From contig RFIM01000128.1 of NCBI GenBank assembly GCA_003695215.1, forward strand, positions 1 to 6,539: a stretch of 6,539 nt of DNA. The letters are read 5' to 3'. Each line of letters starts with the position of its first letter. The first letter of the stretch is position 1. Shown here piece after piece: positions 1-5,606 of the stretch. The position numbers and the translations under genes are program-made. This stretch comes from Chloroflexota bacterium (GTDB taxonomy: Bacteria > Chloroflexota > Anaerolineae > Aggregatilineales > UBA2796). The notes below the pieces were generated by a model that had not been told where the DNA came from, searched no databases, and saw only the letters and a list, made by a program, of their open reading frames with translations.

Positions 1-59
1 AATTCAACAATCAGACGGGCAATTTCAAGTGTTTCCAGAGGTCTTTCTCCTGTTTCCAT
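1..59 (-). CDS. rsfS: Partial RsfS/Iojap-like ribosomal silencing factor, N-terminus only
   Basis: Reading the minus strand from the ATG at 59-57 gives 19 codons (METGERPLETLEIARLIVE) that stay open to the left edge of the window. The segment LETLEIARLIV resembles the conserved N-terminal helix of RsfS/Iojap proteins (typically ALEIAKLIV followed by an acidic, lysine-rich stretch), which bind ribosomal protein L14 and block subunit joining in starved cells. An in-frame ATG at 77-75 would add six residues (MLKCPG). The upstream in-frame stop is at 128-126. I prefer the inner ATG because the added residues do not look family-like, but neither start has a clear Shine-Dalgarno sequence. A TAGAAT hexamer on the minus strand (85-80) could be a -10 element, with a poor -35, and would favour the inner start. 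Only about 19 residues support the call. A chance match is possible, although the rest of the gene would lie immediately to the left. Confidence 0.5.
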   Translation of the reverse strand, partial: METGERPLETLEIARLIVE

Positions 60-364
60 ACCAGGGCATTTTAACATAGATTCTAGCGCGCAGAGGCAAC
101 AGAAAACATCTTGAGCTGGGCGTCCTCATCATGCATGGGCAGATGAATTCTGCGAGGCCAGCGAGGACTTTTGATATACCTGCGCTAAACGCTGAATGCG
201 ATCGGCCATCAACAGCCCTAAAAGCTCGGCAGAACTCAAGAAAGAGCCTATCTTTGCAATAGTGCCTCACAGGCTGTTTGGCATCTTATGCGATCGGCGT
301 CACGCTCAGTGCGCGCTCATGGATTTCACTGCCATTTTAGACCTGCCTTTTGGCTAATACCTTC

Positions 365-393
365 TTGACTTTTCAGGCCAAGCGGGTTACTCT
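365..393 (+). promoter_or_regulatory. Putative sigma70-type promoter of the lacI-type gene
   Basis: TTGACT at 365-370 matches five of six bases of the TTGACA -35 consensus. Seventeen bases further on lies TACTCT (388-393), which keeps the three most conserved -10 positions (first T, A, last T) but only three of six overall. Transcription would start near position 400, leaving a leader of about 60 nt before the ATG at 462. The placement is supported by the palindromic operator lying just downstream of the predicted start site. The weak -10 keeps the confidence moderate. Confidence 0.45.
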
Positions 394-406
394 ACTCGAA
401 AAGGCT

Positions 407-422
407 TTGGAAACGCTTCCAA
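407..422. promoter_or_regulatory. LacI-family operator (cre-like palindrome)
   Basis: TTGGAAACGCTTCCAA is a 16-bp palindrome with a central CG and a single asymmetric pair (A413 against C416). It fits the general LacI/GalR operator pattern TGNAANCGNTTNCA at every fixed position, as well as the related CcpA cre consensus. It is centred at 414/415, roughly +7 to +22 relative to the predicted start site, where a bound dimer would block initiation or early elongation. The adjacent gene encodes a LacI-family protein, so negative autoregulation is the simplest reading. I saw no second full copy in the window. A half-site TTGGAA recurs at 447-452. Confidence 0.8.
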
Positions 423-461
423 GCCGAATATTAGCCTAAAGCCTATTTGGAAAAAGTTTTT

Positions 462-1487
462 ATGCCTTCGGTGACTATTCGCGATGTGGCCAGGCAAGCA
501 GGTGTTGGCATTGGCACAGTCTCTCGTGTGTTGAATGGCAGTGCCAATGTCAGCCCGCAAACGCGCGAGCGCGTGTTGAAGGCCATACGCCAGCTGAATT
601 ATCAGCCCAACAGCGCAGCACGCACCCTTTCACGCCGTGCACGCCACCGCACTTTTGGTGTCCTTTTGCCCTTCTTCGCCTATCAGCCATTCGTGGAGCG
701 CTTACGCGGTGTGCAAGCGGCGCTGAGCAGACTTGCACCTGATGATATACTGCTGCTCTATCATGTTGGCAGCCCAGAACAAATTGAGACGCAAGTCGAC
801 CTAATTCTGGACCAACGCTTGATCACAGCGCTCCTGGTGATGACGGTCAACCTGAGCGAGGCACAGCGCGCACGTCTGCGCGAGGTCGGCATCACTCTCG
901 TTGGCATTTACGACCGCCCCACTGACCAGATGCCGTGCCTTGCGCCCCAGAATGCCTACGGCGCGCAGCTGGCTGTGCAGCATTTGATTGGGCTTGGGCA
1001 TAAGCGCATCGCCTACATTGGCGACGCTTTCCCTGACCGTTACGGCTTCCCGACCAGCGAAGAACGTTACCGCGGCTATTGTGAAGCCCTGCGAGCGGCA
1101 GGCATTCCGTTACGCCCTGAGTATGTGCGCTTTGGCGAGCACGGCCAAGAGGTTGCGCGCCAACTGAGCGCTGAGCTGTTGCGCCTGCCCGAGCCGCCAA
1201 CAGCCATCTTCGCCATGTCCGATATGCAGGCGCTAGGCGTTTTGGCAACAGCCCGTGACTTGCATATCCCTGTGCCGCAAGGGCTTTCAGTGATTGGCTT
1301 TGACGATTTGGAAGTCGCGCATTATGTCGGTTTGACGACTATCCGCCAGCACATGCAGCAAAGTGGCGCGCTCGCCATCGAAATGCTCTTGAAGCTTTTA
1401 GCAGGCGATGCCGACTGGCAAGCGATCCAGTTGCCGCCGCCTGAGCTGATTGTCCGTTCCACAACCGACCGCCCAGCGCAGGAGTAG
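462..1487 (+). CDS. LacI/GalR-family transcriptional repressor
   Basis: Sugar-responsive DNA-binding regulator of 341 residues, the usual family length. The N-terminal helix-turn-helix is textbook: VTIRDVARQAG at residues 4-14, then GTVSRVLNG (18-26) with R22 in the recognition helix. The hinge follows at about 46-58 (NYQPNSAARTL), including the leucine (L56) that inserts into the central CG of the operator. The rest is the periplasmic-binding-protein-like effector domain, with family landmarks HKRIAYIGD, ERYRGYCEALRAAGI, AIFAMSDMQALGV and LSVIGFDD. The frame also opens at a TTG at 447, but I chose the ATG at 462: the HTH then starts at the normal distance from the N-terminus, and a weak GGAA (449-452) lies nine bases upstream. 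The gene sits downstream of a palindromic operator and two bases before the hydrolase gene. The inducer is not readable from sequence; a fructoside or related sugar is inferred from the neighbour. Confidence 0.93.
   Translation: MPSVTIRDVARQAGVGIGTVSRVLNGSANVSPQTRERVLKAIRQLNYQPNSAARTLSRRARHRTFGVLLPFFAYQPFVERLRGVQAALSRLAPDDILLLYHVGSPEQIETQVDLILDQRLITALLVMTVNLSEAQRARLREVGITLVGIYDRPTDQMPCLAPQNAYGAQLAVQHLIGLGHKRIAYIGDAFPDRYGFPTSEERYRGYCEALRAAGIPLRPEYVRFGEHGQEVARQLSAELLRLPEPPTAIFAMSDMQALGVLATARDLHIPVPQGLSVIGFDDLEVAHYVGLTTIRQHMQQSGALAIEMLLKLLAGDADWQAIQLPPPELIVRSTTDRPAQE
1480..1484 (+). promoter_or_regulatory. Ribosome binding site of the GH32-like gene inside the lacI-type coding end
   Basis: AGGAG lies in the last codons of the repressor gene, five bases before the ATG at 1490. 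With a two-base gap between stop and start (TAGCGATG), it implies co-transcription and probably coupled translation of regulator and enzyme. Confidence 0.75.
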
Positions 1488-1489
1488 CG

Positions 1490-2953
1490 ATGTTGTACGC
1501 GCCTGAAAGCCCACTGCACGGTTTATGGGATACATGGCTGCTTCCTGCCGAGGACGGCTATCATTTGTTCTATCTCAAGCGCGACCTGCGCGATAGGTTT
1601 GCTAAGACCATTGGCCACGCGATCTCGCCCGACCTGGTGCATTGGACGTCCGTGCGCGACGCCTTGCACGCCGAAGCCAGCGGCACCTGGGATAGCGGCT
1701 GGCTGATGACAGGCATGATCGTGCCTCATCATGATGGGCGCTATTACATGTTCTATGGCGCGATGGTAGACCAGGTGCAGCGCATTGGCGTTGCCATCTC
1801 GGACGATCTGTACCATTGGCATAAGCATCCGCAGCCTGTTATGCAAGCCTGCGCGCCATTCTACGAGACCGATCCACGCCGCTCGCCGAACCATGAAGTG
1901 GCTTGGCGCGATCCTTGTGTGATCTACGACGCCGACTCAGCCCAGTACTATGCTTTCATCTGCGCGCGTGTGCCGAACGCTAGCCATAGCGGCGGCGCTT
2001 GTATTGCTGTGTGCCGCTCAAGTGATTTGTTGACTTGGGAAACTCTGCCGCCTGCTTTTATCTCCGATGAATACGTGTGCATGGAAGTGCCAGATGTCTT
2101 CAGGCTGAACGGGCGCTACTACTTGATGTTCTCGACGGCATACTGGTTTGATTCCTACTACCAGACTGCCGATCCGAACTGTGTCAATGGCACGTTTTAC
2201 CTGGTCTCAGATCATTTGCTGGAAGGCTGGCGCCGCCCTGCTGAGCCTATCGTGGTCGCTAGCCGCGAGTCGCGTCTGGATAGTTACGTCGGGCGCAGTG
2301 TAGCGCACCCAAGCGACGGCAGCCGCTTGTTCTACCATCACATGGTGCGCCGTCAGCATCCCAACGATCTTGCTTCTTTCGGTGCCGTGAAGCAGCTAGC
2401 TGCCACGCCTGAAGGCGCGCTACGCGTGTTGGCACGTCGTGACGTGGATCAGTTCACTCGAGCGCTCGAGCCAGGCGAGCTTTACACGCTTGGCGGCACA
2501 TGGCACGCCCATAATGGTGAGCTTTGTGGCCAGGCCAGTGCACCGAGCCTCTACCTACCTTACGGCACTGAGGCCGTTTTGATCGAGACGCAGATACACT
2601 TCGCCTGCGAGAGCGGCATTGCAGGCTTAGTGATCGGCTATGGCTGTGCTGCTGAGCAAGGGCTGTGCATCGCCCTTAATCGCGCTGCCTCTCAGCTTGA
2701 GGTAGGCTTGTGCGGCGCAGAGTTCGGTGCGCTGCGGCGCTTTCCGCCAATTCAGGCGCGGCGCGCTGACCTGAGCAACACAGACTACAGGCTACGCGTG
2801 CTAGTCCGTACGCACTACCTGGATGTATACCTTGACGAAGTGCTGCTGATCGCGTTCTCCTGGGCACATATGCCATATGGCAAGACGGGCTTCTACGTGG
2901 AAAACGCTGCAGCATACTTCAGTCAGTCGCACTTCGCAGCGCTGACATTCTGA
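1490..2953 (+). CDS. GH32-like (clan GH-J) glycoside hydrolase, probable cytoplasmic beta-fructosidase
   Basis: A 487-residue protein with the five-bladed beta-propeller pattern of the GH32/GH43/GH68 group. The blades show as repeats of the type DGxYxLFY plus ISxDLxHW (residues 22-28, 45-52, 82-89, 103-110, 177-183, 207-214). Likely catalytic residues: nucleophile D14 in LWDTW (GH32 usually has NDPNG; WDTW is closer to GH68 levansucrases), transition-state stabiliser D141 in WRDP (139-142), and acid/base E199 in CMEVPD (197-202), equivalent to the GH32 EC motif. Residues from about 330 form a beta-rich C-terminal domain (LGGTWHAHNGEL, then YLDVYLDEVLLIAF and GFYVENAAA), like the beta-sandwich of GH32 enzymes. 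There is no signal peptide, so it probably acts on imported sugar. Start: ATG with AGGAG five bases upstream. Family-level assignment is good. The substrate (sucrose, fructo-oligosaccharide or another glycoside) is inferred, and a GH43-like specificity is possible. Confidence 0.85.
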   Translation: MLYAPESPLHGLWDTWLLPAEDGYHLFYLKRDLRDRFAKTIGHAISPDLVHWTSVRDALHAEASGTWDSGWLMTGMIVPHHDGRYYMFYGAMVDQVQRIGVAISDDLYHWHKHPQPVMQACAPFYETDPRRSPNHEVAWRDPCVIYDADSAQYYAFICARVPNASHSGGACIAVCRSSDLLTWETLPPAFISDEYVCMEVPDVFRLNGRYYLMFSTAYWFDSYYQTADPNCVNGTFYLVSDHLLEGWRRPAEPIVVASRESRLDSYVGRSVAHPSDGSRLFYHHMVRRQHPNDLASFGAVKQLAATPEGALRVLARRDVDQFTRALEPGELYTLGGTWHAHNGELCGQASAPSLYLPYGTEAVLIETQIHFACESGIAGLVIGYGCAAEQGLCIALNRAASQLEVGLCGAEFGALRRFPPIQARRADLSNTDYRLRVLVRTHYLDVYLDEVLLIAFSWAHMPYGKTGFYVENAAAYFSQSHFAALTF

Positions 2954-2957
2954 GCCA

Positions 2958-2969
2958 AAAGGAGGTGAT
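2958..2969 (+). promoter_or_regulatory. Extended Shine-Dalgarno sequence
   Basis: AAAGGAGGTGAT is complementary over twelve bases to the typical 3' end of bacterial 16S rRNA (AUCACCUCCUUU). It lies just after the hydrolase stop and 80 bases before the binding-protein start, which has its own GGAGG. It therefore points to another initiation site close by, most plausibly the GTG at 2970 (four bases after GGAGG), or to a ribosome standby site. Confidence 0.6.
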
Positions 2970-3053
2970 GTGCAAACAGAATATCAGCATCTCGTCTGTC
3001 TCTCAAGTTGGTTTAGTTCGCTCATTTTGTCAAACTTTTGGAGGATGCCATGA
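2970..3053 (+). CDS. Possible 27-codon leader ORF coupled to the binding-protein gene
   Basis: A short frame opens with GTG four bases after the GGAGG core of an almost complete Shine-Dalgarno sequence. It runs 27 codons and ends in a TGA (3051-3053) that overlaps the ATG of the binding-protein gene as ATGA, the classic translational-coupling arrangement. The peptide begins VQTEYQHLV (fMet at position 1) and ends SNFWRMP. It has a hydrophobic middle (LVCLSSWFSSLILS) containing one Cys and one Trp, with a second Trp near the end. I recognise no family. The spacing to the GTG is slightly short, and an ATG at 2968 opens a competing 96-codon frame that runs deep into the binding-protein gene. Function, if any, would be coupling or sensing translation, and this is inference. 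Confidence 0.35.
   Translation: MQTEYQHLVCLSSWFSSLILSNFWRMP
3040..3044 (+). promoter_or_regulatory. Ribosome binding site of the binding-protein gene
   Basis: GGAGG five bases before the ATG at 3050. It decides the start: the frame also opens at a TTG at 3038, but that codon overlaps the Shine-Dalgarno itself, and the signal peptide only looks normal when read from the ATG. Confidence 0.85.
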
Positions 3054-4345
3054 ATCGCAAAGTTTTGGTGCTCTTCAGCGCCTTAGCGCTCTTGATCAGC
3101 CTGTTTGGCGTAAACGGCGCTTTGGCACAATCGCCTACCGTCGTGACGGTCTGGTTCCACTCTGGGCAGGGCGCCGAGCGCGACGCGCTGACCGCTATCT
3201 TGGAGAGCTACAACGCTTCCCAGTCGGTCTATCGCGCAGAGGCCACGCAGCTGCCTGAAGGCTCGTACAATGATCAGGTCAACGCAGCAGCTGTGGCCAA
3301 CGCTTTGCCGTGCTTGCTCGACTTCGACGGCCCGAACGTCTACAACTACGCTTGGGCGGGCTACCTGATCCCGCTCGATGACTACCTAGCGCAAGAGCCC
3401 GAGCTGGCTGCCGATTTGATCCCTTCCATCATTCAGCAAGGCACCTACCAAGGCAAGCTCTGGAGCATCGGCACCTTCGATAGCGGCCTGGCGATCTGGG
3501 GCAATCGTAAGATGCTGGAAGCGGCCGGCGTGCGCATTCCAACTAGCATTGAGGAGGCTTGGACCCTGGAGGAGTTCAACGCGGCGCTAGAGGCATTGCG
3601 CGCTGTTGTGCCGCCTGATGGCTACCCACTCGATCTAAAGATGAACTACGGCGCCGGCGAGTGGTTCACTTATGGCTTCAGCCCGATCCTGCAGAGCTTT
3701 GGTGGCGATCTCATTGATCGCAGCACCTTCCAATCGGCAGATGGCGTGATCAACGGCGAGGCCGCTGTGGCTGCCATGACGTGGTTCCAGAGCCTCTTCA
3801 AAAATGGCCTGACTAGCGCCACGCCAAAGGACGACAACGTCTTCAAAGATGGCAAAGCAGCGCTCAGCTACGTCGGTCACTGGGTCTACCCTGAGTACTC
3901 GGCGGCCTTGGGCGAAGATTTGGTGCTGATCCCAATGCCCAAGTTCGGCGAACGCGCTGTGACGGGCATGGGCTCCTGGAACTGGGGCATCACCTCAACC
4001 TGCAACGTGAAAGACGGCGCCTGGGACTTGCTGAAGTTCCTGCTGAAGCCTGAGAACGTCAAGGCTTTTGCTGAGGCCAGCGGCGCTGTACCAGCTCTGA
4101 AGAGCGTCCTTGAAGCCGACCCGCGCTATGCCGAAGGCGGCCCGTTACACATCTACTACCAACAGCTGACGCAAGGTGTGGCTGTGCCGCGCCCGCAGAC
4201 GCCCGCCTACCCAGTCATCACGCGGGCATTCGCGCAAGCCGTGGATGAGATCGCCAAAGGCGGCGACGTGCAGGCCGCGCTTGACAAAGCGGCTGATACC
4301 ATTGACAAAGACATCGCTGAGAACAACGGTTACGCGCCGCGTTAA
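3050..4345 (+). CDS. Sugar ABC transporter substrate-binding protein (CUT1 type)
   Basis: A secreted solute-binding protein of 431 residues, typical for CUT1 (MalE/UgpB-like) binders. Residues 1-26 form a signal peptide: MNRK, a hydrophobic core (VLVLFSALALLISLFGV) and an ALA site with likely cleavage before Q27. There is no lipobox cysteine, so it would be released by signal peptidase I rather than lipidated. Family landmarks follow: VTVWFHSGQGAERDAL (32-47), DFDGPNVYNYAWAGYLIPLDDYL (91-113), GKLWSIGTFDSGLAIWGNRKMLEAAGV (135-161), TLEEFNAAL (172-180), DGKAALSYVGHW (267-278) and GSWNWGIT (308-315), then a lobe ending in KFLLKPENVKAFAEASGAVPAL. Abundant Trp and Tyr suit stacking against sugar rings. 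It delivers ligand to the two permeases encoded downstream. The neighbouring hydrolase suggests a di- or oligosaccharide ligand, but this cannot be read directly. Confidence 0.93.
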   Translation: MNRKVLVLFSALALLISLFGVNGALAQSPTVVTVWFHSGQGAERDALTAILESYNASQSVYRAEATQLPEGSYNDQVNAAAVANALPCLLDFDGPNVYNYAWAGYLIPLDDYLAQEPELAADLIPSIIQQGTYQGKLWSIGTFDSGLAIWGNRKMLEAAGVRIPTSIEEAWTLEEFNAALEALRAVVPPDGYPLDLKMNYGAGEWFTYGFSPILQSFGGDLIDRSTFQSADGVINGEAAVAAMTWFQSLFKNGLTSATPKDDNVFKDGKAALSYVGHWVYPEYSAALGEDLVLIPMPKFGERAVTGMGSWNWGITSTCNVKDGAWDLLKFLLKPENVKAFAEASGAVPALKSVLEADPRYAEGGPLHIYYQQLTQGVAVPRPQTPAYPVITRAFAQAVDEIAKGGDVQAALDKAADTIDKDIAENNGYAPR

Positions 4346-4413
4346 GCGCGCTTGAGCAGGCGCGCTCACTGAGCGAACGCCGTTTCTGCCAGCGGCGTCC
4401 CCAGTGAGCGCGC
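4345..4413 (+). promoter_or_regulatory. Nested hairpin (HP1) with a competing upstream stem
   Basis: GCGCGCTCACTG (4360-4371) and CAGTGAGCGCGC (4402-4413) form a perfect 12-bp stem. It encloses an inner perfect 6-bp stem, ACGCCG (4377-4382) with CGGCGT (4393-4398), extendable by T-G and T-A pairs. An alternative stem, AGCGCGC (4345-4351) with GCGCGCT (4360-4366), uses the same left-arm bases, so the two are mutually exclusive. The alternative begins on the last base of the binding-protein stop codon. No U-run follows, so this is not a standard intrinsic terminator. RNA stabilisation or attenuation between binding-protein and permease genes is inferred. Confidence 0.65.
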
Positions 4414-4423
4414 ACAGCATCAG

Positions 4424-4467
4424 GCTGCCTTTCTCTGGGCATAGCAAGGCTCGCTGAGAAAGGCAGC
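4424..4467 (+). promoter_or_regulatory. Second intercistronic hairpin (HP2)
   Basis: GCTGCCTTTCTC (4424-4435) and GAGAAAGGCAGC (4456-4467) form a perfect 12-bp stem with a 20-base loop, starting ten bases after HP1 ends. It lies 42 bases before the permease ATG and leaves that gene's ribosome binding site free. No adjacent U-run is present; the nearest T-runs (4484-4487 and 4494-4497) are too short and too far away. It probably acts with HP1 to protect upstream mRNA from 3' decay or to reduce read-through. Confidence 0.65.
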
Positions 4468-4509
4468 TGCCCAATATAGCAGGTTTTCCCGCATTTTCCG
4501 AGGTGCCTT

Positions 4510-5604
4510 ATGGCTGCTACCGCGTCTGTACGCCGCAAGCCGTCTCTTTATGCAGCCGAGCGTCGGCTGGCGCTTTTGATGCTCGCGCCGGCGGCAATTC
4601 TGCTCCTGGTGTTCCTGTTAATCCCATTCTTCATGGCCTTCGGCCTCAGCCTAACCAACCAACGCTTGATCTCACCCAACCCAACTGAGATCATCGGATT
4701 GGCAAACTATCGCGAACTGCTAGACCTGCGCTTCATCCCGCTTGAGCCCCGCCTTGACCCTGCCACTAATCAGCCGCTGCGTGACTCCAACGGCAACCTA
4801 GTCTACCCGACTGTACGCGAAGTGCTACGCGCTAACCCTGAGACGCGCTTCTTCCGCGAGCTGGCTCAGCTGGATTTTTTCGGCACGCGCTATCTGATAG
4901 CTGCTGGCGACGCAACGTTTTGGCGTGCCTTGTTCAACACTTTTACCTTCGCCTTGATCGTAGTGCCACTGCAGACCTCTTTCGCCCTAATGCTGGCAAT
5001 GCTCGTCAACCAAAAATTGCCCGCCATGAATTTCTTTCGCACAGTCTATTTCAGTCCGGTCGTCACCACAATGGCGATTGTCTCAGTGCTGTGGTTCTTC
5101 ATGTACAACCCGGACTTCGGTTTGATCAACAGCCTGCTCGGCTTGATCGGGCTTGGGCCGTACCGCTGGCTTGAGGATCCGCACTCTGCGCTATTCGCCA
5201 TCATCATCCTCTCGATCTGGCAAGGCGTCGGCTTCCAGATGGTGATCTTCCTGGCAGGCTTGCAGGAAATTCCGCAAGAGCTTTACGAAGCCGCTCAGAT
5301 TGATGGCGCAGGGCGCTGGCAGCAATTCGTCAACGTCACTTTGCCCAGCCTGCGCAACACAACCATCTTTGTGGTCATCAGCACTACAATCCTCGCCTTC
5401 AAGCTCTTTGTACAGGTAGACGTGATGACCTTCGGCACAGGCGGCCCATTCGATAGCACAGTCACTACGATTTTGCACCTGGTCAATCAAGGTTATCGAC
5501 AGCAGCGCGTCGGCTATGCCTCAGCGATTTCGGTCATTTTCGTGCTCATTGTGCTAGCGATCTCGATCCTTCAGCGGCGCGTGCTCACTAATCAGGAGAA
5601 TTAG
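4510..5604 (+). CDS. Sugar ABC transporter permease, MalF/UgpA type
   Basis: Integral membrane subunit of a CUT1 importer, 364 residues. Hydrophobic segments lie at about 21-48, 138-165, 176-198, 226-248, 283-303 and 336-356, giving the usual six helices. The EAA loop that docks on the ATPase is clear: ELYEAAQIDGAG at 257-268, followed by VTLPSL. Segment 1 and the FWRALFNTFTF start of segment 2 are separated by an unusually long extracytoplasmic stretch (about 50-137). Typical members have a short GLxNYxxLL link there; this one has GLANYRELL and then some 60 extra residues rich in Pro, Arg and Asn (LDPATNQPLRDSNGNLVYP). The start is set by GAGGT (4500-4504) five bases before the ATG. It pairs with the permease encoded two bases downstream. 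Confidence 0.93.
   Translation: MAATASVRRKPSLYAAERRLALLMLAPAAILLLVFLLIPFFMAFGLSLTNQRLISPNPTEIIGLANYRELLDLRFIPLEPRLDPATNQPLRDSNGNLVYPTVREVLRANPETRFFRELAQLDFFGTRYLIAAGDATFWRALFNTFTFALIVVPLQTSFALMLAMLVNQKLPAMNFFRTVYFSPVVTTMAIVSVLWFFMYNPDFGLINSLLGLIGLGPYRWLEDPHSALFAIIILSIWQGVGFQMVIFLAGLQEIPQELYEAAQIDGAGRWQQFVNVTLPSLRNTTIFVVISTTILAFKLFVQVDVMTFGTGGPFDSTVTTILHLVNQGYRQQRVGYASAISVIFVLIVLAISILQRRVLTNQEN
5594..5598 (+). promoter_or_regulatory. Ribosome binding site of the second permease gene
   Basis: AGGAG within the last codons of the first permease gene, eight bases before the ATG at 5607. The stop-to-start junction TAGCGATG is identical to that between the regulator and hydrolase genes. Confidence 0.75.
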
Positions 5605-5606
5605 CG

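Larger units (their letters stand above)
60..461. other. Divergent intergenic region between the rsfS-like gene and the lacI-type gene
   Basis: About 400 bases without a convincing complete gene. The left part would carry the promoter of the minus-strand rsfS-like gene, and the right end carries the plus-strand promoter and operator annotated separately. An 81-codon minus-strand frame crosses the left part, but its translation resembles no family I know and it overlaps the better-supported rsfS frame. An 11-bp direct repeat ATGCGATCGGC occurs at 196-206 and 288-298. I see no tRNA, riboswitch, strong terminator or insertion-sequence end. Confidence 0.6.

Noticed and set aside
25..270. 81-codon minus-strand frame in the left intergenic region
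   Set aside because: Its translation resembles no family and has no ribosome site, and it conflicts with the rsfS-like frame, which gives a recognisable N-terminus.
892..1248. Long minus-strand frames inside the repressor, hydrolase and permease genes
   Set aside because: They are shadows of strongly supported plus-strand genes, with low-complexity Arg, Ala and Gln-rich translations and no family resemblance.
3008..3035. Internal promoter in the hydrolase-binding protein gap, on either strand
   Set aside because: A TTGACA-like hexamer exists on the minus strand (3033-3028) and TTGGTT on the plus strand, but neither has an acceptable -10 at the right spacing.
2965..3258. 97-codon plus-strand frame starting at GTG 2965 or ATG 2968
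   Set aside because: It overlaps the first 70 codons of the well-supported binding-protein gene in another frame, its sequence is arginine-rich shadow-like, and the Shine-Dalgarno is on top of or too close to these starts.
4345..4467. Intrinsic terminator after the binding-protein gene
   Set aside because: The stems are strong but no U-run follows either of them, and the permease genes needed by the same transporter continue downstream, so a full terminator is unlikely.
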